Source: Gambelia wislizenii
Taxonomy: Eukaryota > Chordata > Lepidosauria > Squamata > Crotaphytidae
Assembly (NCBI GenBank): GCA_030847615.1
Contig: JAUMIR010000004.1
Location: forward strand, 227,272,501 to 227,336,500
DNA: 64,000 nt
Reading direction: 5' to 3'
This document shows positions 12,147-22,594 of the stretch, one piece after another; positions within the stretch are counted from its first letter, which is position 1, and each line of letters begins with the position of its first letter. Both the position numbers and the translations under genes were made by a program. Below the pieces are notes generated by a model. The model was given only the letters and a program-made list of their open reading frames with translations, ran no database searches and was not told where the DNA came from.

Positions 12147-12748
12147 GGAGATTTTCAGACAGAAACTAAAAAAGCATTCCCGTCTCGCCCTCTCCTCTTC
12201 CTCCCCATTCCCGTCCCTGTAATGACATAGAAAAACTTCTCAAACCTATCTTGTTCCCACCTCGTTCCCTCAGCAGGGCAGGCCAGGAGTGATTGGAGCA
12301 AAAACGGAGCTCCTTTCACTTTCTGGTTTCAAATCCCGGCTGCTCTCGCGAGAAGACGAGAGCATGGGAAATTCAAAAATAAAAATACAACACTAAAAGT
12401 GACACCATACACAAAAACCCACTTAAATCATTACAACTAACCTGAGGAGGGTACAAAAAAGTGTGTTCCTTACCTTGATGTATGTCCCAATCTCACCCAG
12501 AAGTATTCTAGCACAGACCTCCCACTGACGCTGGGCTTGCGCCACCATAACGGGGCGCCTTTTCATTCCATGACAGAAATGGAACCGGGGATTCATTGAC
12601 AGCTTAGCCCGTCAATAAAAAAAAGCGCTGGCATAGCAACAGCCGAAGAGGGCATAACAAGAGGGGAACGACAACATCTGAAATGCAAGCCCTTTAGCGA
12701 TCTCCTGGTGTCATTATCACACCATATTTAGAATGTCTGAAAATCTCC
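12147..12748 (+). mobile_element. Family A DNA transposon, 3-bp TSD (TTA)
   Basis: The terminal inverted repeats are GGAGATTTTCAGACAG and ATGTCTGAAAATCTCC. Both flanks carry TTA (12144-12146 and 12749-12751). The interior matches other copies: CTCTCGCGAGAAGACGAGAG near 12344, GGGAAATTCAAAAATA, and CTTACCTTGATGTATG near 12472. It is 602 bp with no transposase. Confidence 0.87.
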
Positions 12749-12995
12749 TTAGGCTGCAAATGAAAAGTAGATGAAAATATTCTTCCGTACTAATAAAACC
12801 CAAGTGTAAAGATATATCATTAAATATCAAAGATCATTAAATATCATGCTATCATACTCCCAGTTTCTATAGTACAGTTGTGAAACATGGACAGTGAAAA
12901 AACCTGGCAGGAAGAAAATCTACTAATTTGAAAGGTGACACTGGGGAGAGTTGTACATTATACATACACGTACAGTACTGCTAAAAAGAAAAATA

Positions 12996-13262
12996 TAGTA
13001 GGACCCCTGTATCTGCGGGGGATTGGTTCTACCCACCCACCTCAGATCCCGAAAACCACGGATAACAGCAAATGTCATTGAAAATAATGGGACTTCTGGT
13101 TTAAAATACCATAGAGTTGCCTTGGAGGACCTAGAAAACATCTACAAAGGATGCCTGTCTAGACATTTTCTAGGAAGACTCTATGGTAGATGTGCTGTTT
13201 TGTGTCCCACTGATAACTGAATAAGTGGATAATGAATCAGTGGATATGGGGGGGTCCTACTG
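12996..13262. mobile_element. Tigger/mariner-type MITE with TA duplication
   Basis: It begins TAGTAGGACCCCTGTATC and ends ATATGGGGGGGTCCTACTG, imperfect inverted repeats, with TA on each side. Inside, GGATAACAGCAAATGTCATT and a long CATTTTCTAGGAAGACTC block recur at 48816-49072 and 63402-63656. The TA target and CAGTAGGACC end fit the Tc1/mariner-pogo group. Confidence 0.85.
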
Positions 13263-13317
13263 TAAATAGGTATGTGAGCAAATCAAACCTGAAAAATCAC
13301 TAGAAGCCATTTATTTA

Positions 13318-13552
13318 CAGTTGTCCCTCCATATCCACAGATTTGGTATCCACAGATTTACTTAATATTTTCACAGTTCGAAAATATTATTAAAAAAAAA
13401 ATAATCCAAAAAGCAAACCTTGATTTTGCCATCACATATAAGGGACACCATTTTGCTATGCCATTGCATATAATGGGACTTGAGTATTCACGGATTTTGG
13501 TATCCATGGGGCGTCCTGGAACTAAACTCCAGCGCATATGAAGGGACAACTG
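13318..13552. mobile_element. Tigger-type MITE, 235 bp, TA duplication
   Basis: The ends are CAGTTGTCCCTCCATATCCA and CATATGAAGGGACAACTG, flanked by TA. The internal arms CAGATTTGGTATCCACAGA and ACGGATTTTGGTATCCATGG are typical of pogo/Tigger-derived short elements. The copy stops a few bases before the CR1 tail at 13557. Confidence 0.85.
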
Positions 13553-13556
13553 TATT

Positions 13557-15180
13557 TCATAGAATCATAGAATCATAGAATTGTAGAGTTGGAAGACACC
13601 ACAAGGGTCATCCAGTCCAACCCCCTGCCATGCAGGAAATCACGATCAAAGCATCCCTGACAGATGGCCATCCAGCCTCTGTTTAAAGACCTCCACGGAA
13701 GGAGACCCCACCACGCTCCGAGGGAGTGTGTTCCACTGCCGAACAGCTCTTACTGTCAAAAAATTCCTCCTAATGTTGAGGTGGAATCTCTGTTCCTGGA
13801 GCTTGCATCCATTGCTCCGTGTTCCAATCTCTGGAGCAGCAGAAAACAAGCCTGCTCCATCCTCAACGTGACACCCCTTCAAATACTTAAACAGGGCTAT
13901 CATATTGCCTCTTAACCGTCTTTTTTCCAGGCTAAACATACCCAGCTCCCTAAGTCTCTCCTCATAAAGCATCGTTTCCAGACCTTTCACCATTTTAGTC
14001 ACCCTCTCTGGACATGCTCCAATTTGTCAATATCCTTTTTGAATTGTGGTGCCCAGAACTGGACACAGTATTCTAGGTGAGGTCTGACCAAGGCAGAATA
14101 GAGTGGCACTATTACTTCCCTTGATCTGGACACTATACTTCTATTGATGCAGCCCAAAATCGCATTGGTCTTTTTAGCTGCCGCATCACACTGTTGACTC
14201 ATGTTCAACTTGTGGTCTACTAGGACTCCTAGATCCCTTTCGCACATAGTCTCATTCAGCCAGGTCTCCCCCATCCTATATCTATGCATTTCATTTTTTC
14301 GCTCTAAGTGCAGTACCTTACAATTCTCCATATTGAATTTCATTTTGTTAGCTTTGGCCCAGGTCTCCAGTTTATCCAGGTCATTTTGAATGTTGATCTT
14401 GTCCTCCAGGGTATTAGCTACTCCTCCTAATTTGGTGTCATCTGCAAATTTGGTAAGTATGCCCCTAATTCCGTCATCCAAGTCATTGATAAAGATGTTG
14501 AATAGCACTGGGCTAAGATGAAGAGGAGCCATTGCTGAGCACCCTTGGGTTCGGCCAGTCAACCAATTACAAATCCATTGAACTGTTAACTTGTCTAGCC
14601 CACATTTTACAAGCTTGTTTATAAGAATGTCATGGGGAACCTTGTCAAAGGCCTTACTGAAATCAAGGTATGCGATATCCACAGTGTTCCCTTCATCTAC
14701 CAAGCTGGTAATTTTATCAAAAAAAGAGATCAGATTAGTCTGGCATGACTTGTTTCTCTGAAACCCATGTTGACTTTTTGTGATTATGGCATTGCCTTCT
14801 AAATGTTCACAGACTCTCTGTTTAATGATCTGCTTTAGAATCTTCCCTGGTATTGATGTCAGACTAACTGGACGATAATTGTTGGGATCTTCTTGTTTCC
14901 CCTTTTTGAAGATGGGGACGTTTGCCCTCCTCCAGTCTGCTGGGACTTCTCCTGTTCTCCAGGAGTTCTCAAAGATTATTGCCAATGGCTCTGAGATTAT
15001 ATTTGCCAGCTCTTTTAATACTCTTGGGTGTAGTTCATCTGGTCCTGGAGATTTAAATTCATTTAGATTAAGAAGGTATTCCTGTACTACCTCTTTACTT
15101 ATTTTGTGCTGGATTTCCCCTATTGTGTCCTCTGTTCCTTTATCCTCAGGTTGGTCCCCCTTTTCCTTTTCTGAAAACAT
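13557..15180 (-). mobile_element. CR1 LINE, 5'-truncated
   Basis: On the minus strand this runs from the middle of ORF2 to a 3' tail of repeated ATAGAATC units at 13557-13585. It is about 80-90% alike by eye to the element at 59449-63080. It stops abruptly at 15180 next to a minus-strand L2 piece, a typical 5' truncation. Confidence 0.92.
13646..15180 (-). pseudogene. CR1 ORF2 fragment, reverse transcriptase with motif B deleted
   Basis: The main frame reads from EKEKGDQPEDKGTEDTIG through VSLTSIPGKILKQ, AYLDFSKAFDKVPHDIL and LTKFADDTKLGG. The sister copy has SGVPQGSVLGPVLFNIF; here about 50 bases are gone near 14518 and one more near 14545, leaving APLHLSPVLFNIF in frame. Motif B of the palm is therefore absent. 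A frameshift at about 14000 separates the last ~118 codons (13646-14002), which read [20 protein letters not shown] to the stop. It is non-functional. Confidence 0.9.
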
Positions 15181-15182
15181 TT

Positions 15183-15522
15183 GTTGGATTTACATCCCAC
15201 ATTTCTCCCAAGATGGGATTCAAGGTGGCTTACAATAATTTTTAAAAAGTGACTAAAACATTACAAATGTTACAAAAGTTTAAAAAAGATTGAAGTATTA
15301 CTATTACTAAAATACAATAGTTAAAAATACAACATAGATTAAAAACATAATATTGATAAAAATTAAACATTAAAAGCAGCATACCAATTAACATTCACAT
15401 TTCAAACACCTGCCTAAATAAAAACACCTTAACCTGCTGATGAAAAGAGAATAGGGAGGGGGCCAACCAGACCTCCCGTGGAAGGGAGTTCCACAATCTG
15501 GGAGCAGCCACGGAGAAGTCTA
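15183..15522 (-). mobile_element. L2 LINE 3' fragment
   Basis: Read on the minus strand, it carries FSVAAPRLWNSLPREVWLAP and FSFHQQVKVFLFRQVFEM, then the 3' UTR with CACCTTGAATCCCATCTTGG. This is the reverse of the plus-strand fragment at 5740-6080. It abuts the truncated CR1. Confidence 0.85.
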
Positions 15523-15539
15523 AATAGAAGACTAAACTT

Positions 15540-15808
15540 AGACCTTTGTACTTTGGAAACATCATGAGACAACATGGCTCACTGGAAAAGACATGACTCA
15601 CTAGAAAAGAGAATAATGTTCAGTAAAATGGAAGGCAGTAGGAAAAGGAGACTGCATTACGGGTAGATTGATTTAGTCAAGGGAAGCTTTGGCCCTGAGT
15701 TTGCAAGGCCTGAGCTGGGCTGTTGATGAGTGGGACTCTGTGAGGTCTCTCCTTCATAGGGTCACCATACATTGAAGCTGACCTGACAGCAAAAAACAAG
15801 AACAACTC
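15540..15808 (+). mobile_element. RTE/BovB LINE 3' end fragment
   Basis: The stretch GGAAACATCATGAGACAACA, then GGAAGGCAGTAGGAAAAGGA, TTTGGCCCTGAGTTTGCAAG and CTTCATAGGGTCACCATA is the degenerate C-terminal codons plus 3' UTR of BovB-like LINEs (the GKVEGSRKRGRP ... RVAMGRRRLD region in family members). It ends with a short AACAAGAACAAC tail. The same terminal motif closes the SINEs of this window. Confidence 0.7.
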
Positions 15809-15845
15809 ATAAAAATCCTCCTCCTCCTGGATATAGAGAATAGAG

Positions 15846-16388
15846 GGAAGTAATGGTGCCACTCTATTCTGCTCTGGTCAGACCTCACTTGGAAGACTGT
15901 GTCCAGTTCTGGGCACCACAATTCAGGAAGGATATTAAGAAGCTGGAACATGTCCAGAGGAGGGCGACCAGGATGGTGGGTGGTCTGGAAGATGTGCCCT
16001 ATGAGGAGTGGCTTAGGGAGCTGGGCATGTTTAGACTGGAGAAGAGAAAGTTGAGAGGTGACATGATAGTCATGTTTAAATATTTGAAGGGGTGTCATAC
16101 TGAGATGGGGCAAGCTTGTTTTCTGCAGCTCCAGAGACTAGGACATAGAGCAATGGGTTCAAAATACAGGAAAAGAGATTCCACCTAAACATTAGGAAAA
16201 GCTTCCTGACAGTAAGAGCTCTTTGGCAGTGGAATACACTGCCTTGTAGTGTGGTGGAGTCTCCTTCTTTGGAGGTTTTTAAATGGGCTAGATGGCTGTC
16301 TGTCAGGAATGATTTGATTGTATATTCCTGCATGGCAGAGGGTTGGACTAGATGGCGCTTGTGGTCTCTTCCAGCTCTATGATTCTAT
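15846..16388 (+). mobile_element. CR1 LINE 3' fragment
   Basis: It reads [26 protein letters not shown] text, then [20 protein letters not shown] and [19 protein letters not shown] 3' UTR ends in GCTCTATGATTCTATGA. It has frameshifts after about 16188. It is a different subfamily from the 59-kb copy, with TATGATTC rather than ATAGAATC spacing at the end. Confidence 0.9.
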
Positions 16389-16390
16389 GA

Positions 16391-16710
16391 ACCAGATGTC
16401 AGAAACAAAAATGAGCTACCACCTTTCTCTTGTGTATTCATCACTCCACATCACTTTGCGGGTTTAACTTTTGAGGATTTGATTATTTGTAAGTTTGCCA
16501 TCAATAATTAAATGGGATTTTTAATTTTATTTTATTTTTCCATTTTGTGGCCTACGGTTGAAAAGTGCAGTTTCTTTCCTCCTCTCTGGCCACATCTGGG
16601 GTTCCTGGGAAAGTGACTTCCAGTCCTCTAAGAACGAGCCTCCCCGGGGGACTACAAGGCCTGGCATGCCTTGCAACAGCAGGACAGAAGTGGCATTTCC
16701 CTTGGGTTCC
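16391..16710. other. Unassigned sequence
   Basis: No recognisable gene or repeat. The overlapping short frames on both strands (16527-16838) come from this unassigned DNA plus the L2 tail. Confidence 0.5.
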
Positions 16711-16774
16711 TTGGCCCCATCTTGGGAGAAAGGCAGGATATAAATCCAATAAATAAATAAATAAATAAATAAAA
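16711..16774 (+). mobile_element. L2 3' tail with (AATA)n
   Basis: TTGGCCCCATCTTGGGAGAA then GGCAGGATATAAATCCAAT and six AATA units: the extreme 3' end of an L2 or an L2-tailed SINE. Confidence 0.75.
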
Positions 16775-17263
16775 TGCATCTTGTGACATCTTGAAGACTA
16801 ACCACTGTATTGTAGAATAACCTTTTCTGCATCATCAAATGGCATCTTGCAATATTTTTACACTCTTAGGAAATAATCAATGACCAAAGGCAAGGACAAG
16901 AAGTAGACATCTCAGCATCACTTCTCTCCCTCTTCCCCTTCCCTGGTTATTGAATCTGTGTCTGTATAACTTTGGCTTGCCTTTCTGTAGATAAAACTTC
17001 ATCTTTATCTTATATTCATTAACATTCTGACTAAAACACGTGCAGAGTCCATAGGCAGTTTATGTATCGATCTTTTCACAGCAGATAATCAATAACTTTC
17101 AAAACATCTTGTTCACAGTGCTCTTTCTTGTCTGTTATGAAAAGTTGTGATGGAGTGTAACAGAACAAAAGTATACAGTCCATGCATAATGACACAACAT
17201 GATGCTTATGTTTGGTCAGATCACAGATCTCTTTGCAGCCAATTTATGTTCAAAGGTAAGATA
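16775..17263. other. Unassigned sequence
   Basis: I see no gene or repeat family in this stretch. Confidence 0.5.
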
Positions 17264-17635
17264 CAGGAAGCCCCTGCTTATCTGACAGGTTGGGGACTGC
17301 AGCAGTGTCAGAAACCAGAATTGGTTGAAAAGCAGAACCCATGTAGGGGACATGAGGGAATTACCATGGCTCACATGGGACTGCCTGTGTGTGCCCGCGT
17401 GCAACTGCACCTGCCCATGGGCATGCTGCTTGCACATTCTGTCAGCTTGGAGACTCCCCCCCCCCTCAGCTCGCTTTGCAAGCAATGCACACATGCACTG
17501 TCAGTCCCAAGCAAGCCTCTATAGATAAGAACTGTCGAAAGAGTGGATTCCTCCTTGAATGGATGGAACTTGTTCTTAATTTGCAAGCATCAAAAGTAGT
17601 CAGATAATGAGCTGTCAAAAGGTGGGGGCGTCCTG
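17264..17635. mobile_element. Mariner-type non-autonomous element, TA duplication
   Basis: Inverted ends CAGGAAGCCCCTGCTTATCTG and GGTGGGGGCGTCCTG lie between TA dinucleotides (17262-17263 and 17636-17637). The mirror motif AGTCAGATAATGAGCTGTC near 17598 pairs with TTATCTGACAGGTTGG near 17278. Coding frames inside are shadows. Confidence 0.7.
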
Positions 17636-17674
17636 TATACACTTAAAAATGTATAAACCAATGTGTGTCTAAAA

Positions 17675-17915
17675 GAGAGCCAGTGTGATGCAGTACACAA
17701 AGATTTGGACTTCTCAGATTGAAATTCTCTAGCAGCCCATGGTCAGAGCAGGCCAAAGGCTGGATCAGCTCACAGTCACTGGTGTTTAAGTCCTTGCTTA
17801 GCCACAAAGCTCAGTTGGATGGCTTTGGAACTCCCAACCTGACATACCTCACAGGGCTGTTTTCAGGATAAAGGAAGTTAATGACCATGGATGGCATCCT
17901 GAATAAGTTGAAGGA
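17675..17915 (+). mobile_element. Diverged tRNA-type SINE
   Basis: It begins GAGAGCCAGTGTGATGCAGT, like the SINE heads in this window. It later has ACATACCTCACAGGGCTGTT and CAGGATAAAGGAAGTTAATG, the body of the squamate SINE type that carries an L2-like rather than a BovB-like 3' part. The middle is scrambled. Confidence 0.5.
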
Positions 17916-19223
17916 AAAGCAAACAGAACCCTCTTTAACTTAGACCATTGCTAGATGTTAAACTGTTTGACATAAAATGTGTTGAACAGATTCCAGATGT
18001 ATACTACAGAGCCATGGGAGTGGCTCATTAGTTAAACTAGGTTAAGTGGCTCTTAAAGTATTCTGTCATTAACAAGCCTGAAATTTTTATGTATCGTAAC
18101 ATCAAGACAATGTGTGCTATCAGAAGGATGTTTGGTGAGAAGAATCAACAATGTTTAATTTGACCAAATTTCAGGAAATTCTCATGCTCAGCTGCAGTAG
18201 TTTTTAAATGTTATCTTGGAAGGCAGGTGCCTCGTATTTGTAACCATGTTTGTGTTGTCCAAAAAAAGAAAGAAAGATAGAAAGAAAGAAAGCAAGGAAG
18301 AAGCTTTAATTAATTTTCTCCTTTGGTCAGTTTAGATTGTTTCAAGAATTCAAGGCTGTCATAAGGGTGCATGTTTTGCTTGTTTGGTGAAGACGTATTG
18401 GCTTGGATCCTAACTTTGCTTCCCTGAACAGTAGAGAATTCACCAATATGGAACAAAGCTTTCCCATTCCTCATCCTCCTGTCCCCTACAGACCCCGCAA
18501 AAAGTTGGCTTGGCCATGCCAGCTGGGGGATCCTAGGAGTTGTAGAACCATGCTCTGCTATTGGTGCACATACTGCTGTGTTTCTGTTTGGGCTAGGATT
18601 GATGTGAGTTCAAAGGCACCTGGAGGACCCATGTGCTGCTCTAAGCTGTGGAGAGTGAAACAAGGTGTGAAGTAGCATTCATACTACAACAGATGGACAT
18701 TCTTCTGTTCTACAGCCATAGGGGAAAGTGATAAGTTGTTCTGGCATGGGGCCTCATGGTACTAGTTTTGGGTTTGCATTTAATGGCTTATCCCACTGCC
18801 AAATTTATCACCTCATTTCCTACAAAATGCCAGGTCTAGTGTGTTTTGGAGCTGTCTTGCTCACTCTGTGGAGTGGAGCTCTGTCCATCTATTCTGTAAT
18901 CTTGGCCTGATAGCAGCACTGCCTCACAGTGCCATCCTCAGGAATGGATGAGCTGGGCAGTCATTTGCCCTGGCTACCAAGCTGAAGAGAGAGCTGAGCT
19001 GAGCTGAGGGAATTAGTCTTCACTGACTGTACTATATGCAATGTTCAATTCCTAGTTTAATGTCATTTCTTCTGAATTTAAAAACAAACAAACCAGAAGA
19101 TGGCTTTATTTTGAATGGATATTATAAAGTGCTATAAGCAGTACACATGTTGACTAAGAATAATAATAATCTGTGAGTAGTAAGGGGCCCACTTCAAATC
19201 TGAACACCTTTTATTATCTATAC
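17916..19223. other. Mostly unassigned, with one (GAAA)n microsatellite
   Basis: A purine run of GAAA-type units sits at 18263-18295. No gene or repeat family is recognised in the rest. The 90-codon frame at 18403-18675 has no identifiable motif. Confidence 0.5.
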
Positions 19224-20222
19224 AGGTTGCCTCCACCCATATCCGTGGGACCGGTATCTGCAGTTTCACTTATGCACATTCACAGTGCCTGGGCTGCACC
19301 TCTCTCTGTTGAAGGAGATACTTTTTTGAGAGAGGTGTGGCAGGCTCAGCTGCCTCCCTCTGGCCAGGCAAAATCCATTTGCCTCCTGCTTCCCACCCAG
19401 AGAGGCACAGCAAGCCTGGCTGAACCTCTCTAGGCAGACAAAGGAGTTTGCCTCCTTCCTTACCCTCTCGCACCAACCCCTCCCCAAAGATGCTCTGGGA
19501 AGGGACAGGAGATGGTGGAGGGGGAGCTCAGCAGAGGCACCACCCATGCTGCTGTGAAGCTCCAAAGATGAGCAGGTGGGCAAGTGGCCTGGTGGGGCTG
19601 GCAAGGGAAGGAAAGGGCAGCCTGGCGGGGGTTGAGATCAGCAGCTGGCTTGGCTTGCCCTAGCTCTTCCACCTCTGGGTGGCCACCAGTGAGCAGCAGC
19701 TGGGGCCACTGTTGCCTTAGTCGCCCGCCTGCCACTGGTGCCGGTCCATGGAGAAGCTGCACTGCCTGGGCAACCAGTCAGGCTTGCAAGCTGGGAGGGA
19801 ATGTGGAGAGTCCCTGGGCACCAGCCAGGTGGCAGAGTGGTGGATCGGGTGTGCCCTGGCACATGTCCTGCTCTTGGAGAGGGAGAGAGGGAAGGAAGGA
19901 AAGGAAAGTGAGGGGGCCTCTAGACATGGTTCCTCATCCCCGGCCAGGCTTGGGCCAGGTGAGATTGTCCCCGGGCAAGAGAGTGGGGCTGTCCTCTCCC
20001 CTCTGTCCCCAGGCTGAACTCCAGCCCTTCTTGCTGCCTGCCTGTGCCTGCCGCTGCTGACCCATGGGGAAGCCACACTGCCCCAGCACCTGGTAAGGCC
20101 CACGAGCCTCTCTTATTGTTTCCCACTGAAAATAATAGCATTCACTATTGTCCATGGTTTCACATTTCCACAGTAAGTCCGGGAATGTCCCCCTCCCACA
20201 GATATGCTGGGGGGACTTGTAC
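19224..20222. mobile_element. Tigger-type element with GC-rich interior
   Basis: The left end has CCACCCATATCCGTGGGACC and CAGTTTCACTTATGCACATT. The right end has the mirror CACTATTGTCCATGGTTTCA and CCCACAGATATGCTGGGGGG. The ~1-kb structure matches pogo/Tigger short elements in layout. The interior, 19290-20100, is far more GC-rich than its surroundings and generates overlapping frames on both strands (for example 158 codons at 19584-20060). These have no homologue I recognise and look like base-composition artefacts. Confidence 0.6.
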
Positions 20223-20550
20223 CTTTTCTTTATTAGCTTCACATTGAAAATACAAACCACCTTGTTATATTACAAAGCGAAAGAGAGAGAGGAGGAATAT
20301 TATAACACGTACAAAAATATTTTGCAGAATTGGTAAGGAAAAATAGCTTTGGTTCTAACCATTCTTAAAATGGTTCCATTCCAAATAAAATTTGGTCAAG
20401 GCTGTTGATCTCCCCTGGTTAAAATGAAAAGTGTGTATCAGTATAACCTATGCTAGGGAAACAGAATACAGTACAACAATATTTTCATCTATATTGGGAG
20501 CAGTAGGGCCTGTTACACTGCTAGGCTTTGCGGTCCTCTGTAAGATGCTC

Positions 20551-20778
20551 AGAGAGCCAGTATGGTGTAGTGGTTTGGGTGTTGCACTAGGTCTCTAGGT
20601 TTGCTTCCACGCTCGGCCATGGAAAATCCACTGGGCGACCTTGGGTAAATCACCCTCTCTCAGCCTCGGAGGAAGGCAATGGCAAACTCCATCTAAACAA
20701 ATCTTGCTTAGAAAACCCTGTGATATGTTTGCTGAAGGGTCACCATAAGTTGGAAATTTGAAGGCACATAACAACAAA
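20551..20778 (+). mobile_element. tRNA-headed SINE with BovB-like tail
   Basis: The head AGAGAGCCAGTATGGTGTAG then TGGTTTGGGTGTTGCACTAG resembles a tRNA D-arm/A-box. The B-box has decayed (TAGGTTTGCTTCC). The body GGAAGGCAATGGCAAAC leads to CACCATAAGTTGGAAATTTG, AAGGCACATAACAACAA. The last part matches the BovB 3' end near 15770. Confidence 0.85.
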
Positions 20779-20831
20779 TAAGCTGCTCAAGTCAACAACA
20801 TTGCCAAAGTGATGGGTGGGAACACTCCTTG

Positions 20832-21003
20832 CCATCTCCAGAGACTAGGACACGAACAATGGACTCAAACTACAGGAAAAGAGATTACACCTAAACATTA
20901 GGAAGAACTTCCTGACAGTAAGAGCTGTTCAGCAGTGGAATACACTGCCTCAGAGTATGGTGGTCTCGTTCTTGGGAGCTTCCCCCCTCAACTGATATTT
21001 TTT

Positions 21004-21041
<38 letters not shown>

Positions 21042-21526
21042 TATATATATAATATTATAAACATATATGTAATCAGCAAAAGCCATTAACTTGATTGTCT
21101 AATGGCATTGAACTTTAACATTATTTCTATCTGTTCATTTAAAGATTTATAATCACCTATATAATTTATGTTGATTTATCATATATTTTCATACACATAT
21201 CTAATTCTATATTTAACTTCCTTCTGTTCCGTTTTCTGTTATAAATGTATATATTGCGATTCTCTTTTATAATATTTCTTCTTTCCTGCATTATAATCAT
21301 CCAAATAAGAAAGAAATTTACAGTGACAATGCAATAGCAATAACAGAATTGAGACTCAGTCCTCTTAAGACATATCTAATTTTTCCCCCCCTTCTTTGGA
21401 GGTGTTTAAACAGAGGCTGGATGGCCATCTGCCAGGAGTGATTTGATTGTGTATTCCTGCATGGCAGGGGGCTGGAGTAGATGGCTCTTGTGGTCTCCTC
21501 CAACTCTATGATTCTGTGATTCTATC
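20832..21526 (+). mobile_element. CR1 3' fragment split by an AT-rich insertion
   Basis: 20832-20975 reads AGAGACTAGGACACGAACAA through GAAGAACTTCCTGACAGTAA to GTATGGTGGTCTCG. The element resumes at 21386 with CTTCTTTGGAGGTGTTTAAA and ends at 21526 with CTATGATTCTGTGATTC. About 410 bp of AT-rich DNA sits between, with TTCCCCCC-like sequence on both sides. Confidence 0.8.
20998..21060. repeat. (AT)n microsatellite
   Basis: Alternating AT for about 30 bases, then degenerate ATATTATATATAATATTATA text. It lies inside the insertion that splits the CR1 copy. Confidence 0.9.
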
Positions 21527-22324
21527 TCAATGACTCTTGGTCCTCGCCTCTTCATCAGGGCTAGGGAATGTGGTTTACTGTTCTCCTATTGCAAGTCAGA
21601 TTCATTGAGATGACAGCTGAGCTCACCACAGGTTTCAGTACTGGAGAAATTTCACTTCATTCCCAATAAGCTGCTCATGTTGAGAGAAAGCTGCTGCAAT
21701 GATGAGCAGTCCTTGGCACCACTGCTGCATTTAAGCCTCCGAGGGGACTGCTGTATGCTGTTTCTTTCCTTGTATTGTCACACTGAGTCAGCATATATGA
21801 TAGCTGAGAAAAAGTAGAAGCCTGAGGCAGCAAGGAGGATTCAGTCGAGCAGCTGGGTCAGTCACTTCTAGGGTTACCATAGTGACATTTCAAAAAATAC
21901 AGAACTCCAGTGAGACAAGTGTGTATGTACTTTCTTGGAGATGTTATGGAGCTGATCCATTCAGAACAGACGTGTACTCACTTTGCTTATAATGTAAAAA
22001 TAAACAGTATCTTAGCATGAGACTAAGAAAGGACACTCCTCCCCACATTAAGCTTAGCTGAATAGGGCTCCAAATTCCAGTTTGCAGGTCTGGTAACACA
22101 AGGACCTTGTGCAGGCTAAACTCCCCTCCCCACAGACCTTTATATCATTTTTAAAAGATTGGCTAAAGTGGATTTGTTCACAGAGGGCATCATCACAACA
22201 CTGTTCCTTTTACAGCTTTTCAACTTTGCATGAAAAATAACCATTTTGGAATGCTCAGGCATGGCAGCATGTGGTACTCAACATAAAGGTGTCTCTCTTC
22301 TGTTCCGCAATTACAAGCCTATGC
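21527..22324. other. Unassigned sequence
   Basis: No family or coding frame is recognised. Confidence 0.5.
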
Positions 22325-22440
22325 ACAAACTACTTTTTGGAACACAACCTCCAGAATCCCTAGCCAGCATGAGCAATGGCCCTGATGGTTGGGGGATGTT
22401 GGGAACTATACTCCAAAAAGTAACATTTCCAAACTCTGCG
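22325..22440. mobile_element. Palindromic MITE, family F
   Basis: TACTTTTTGGAACACAACCT and GAATCCCTAGCCAGCATGAG face GGTTGGGGGATGTTGGGAAC and TATACTCCAAAAAGTAACAT. It is a ~115-bp fold-back. A second copy is at 37118-37222. Confidence 0.65.
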
Positions 22441-22495
22441 AATACTTAGAAGCTCAGAGTTGCTTTCAGGGACCTAGCCTGGGCTTTGCAAACAT

Positions 22496-22580
22496 AGTGG
22501 GCCCTCAATATCCACTGGGGCTTGGTTCCAGGACCCCCCCCCCCGAATACAAAAATCTGTGGATGCTTAAGTTCCACTGT
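22496..22580 (+). mobile_element. Tigger-type left end, truncated
   Basis: GTGGGCCCTCAATATCCACT, then GGTTCCAGGACCCCC and TACAAAAATCTGTGGATGCT are the familiar first ~80 bp of Tigger-derived elements. It stops where the LINE-Z tail begins. Confidence 0.7.
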
Positions 22581-22594
22581 AACCCCCCCCCCCG

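Noticed and set aside
19584..20060. 158-codon frame in a GC-rich segment
   Set aside because: It overlaps long frames on the other strand, has no recognisable domain, and lies between the arms of a Tigger-type element. Base composition explains it.
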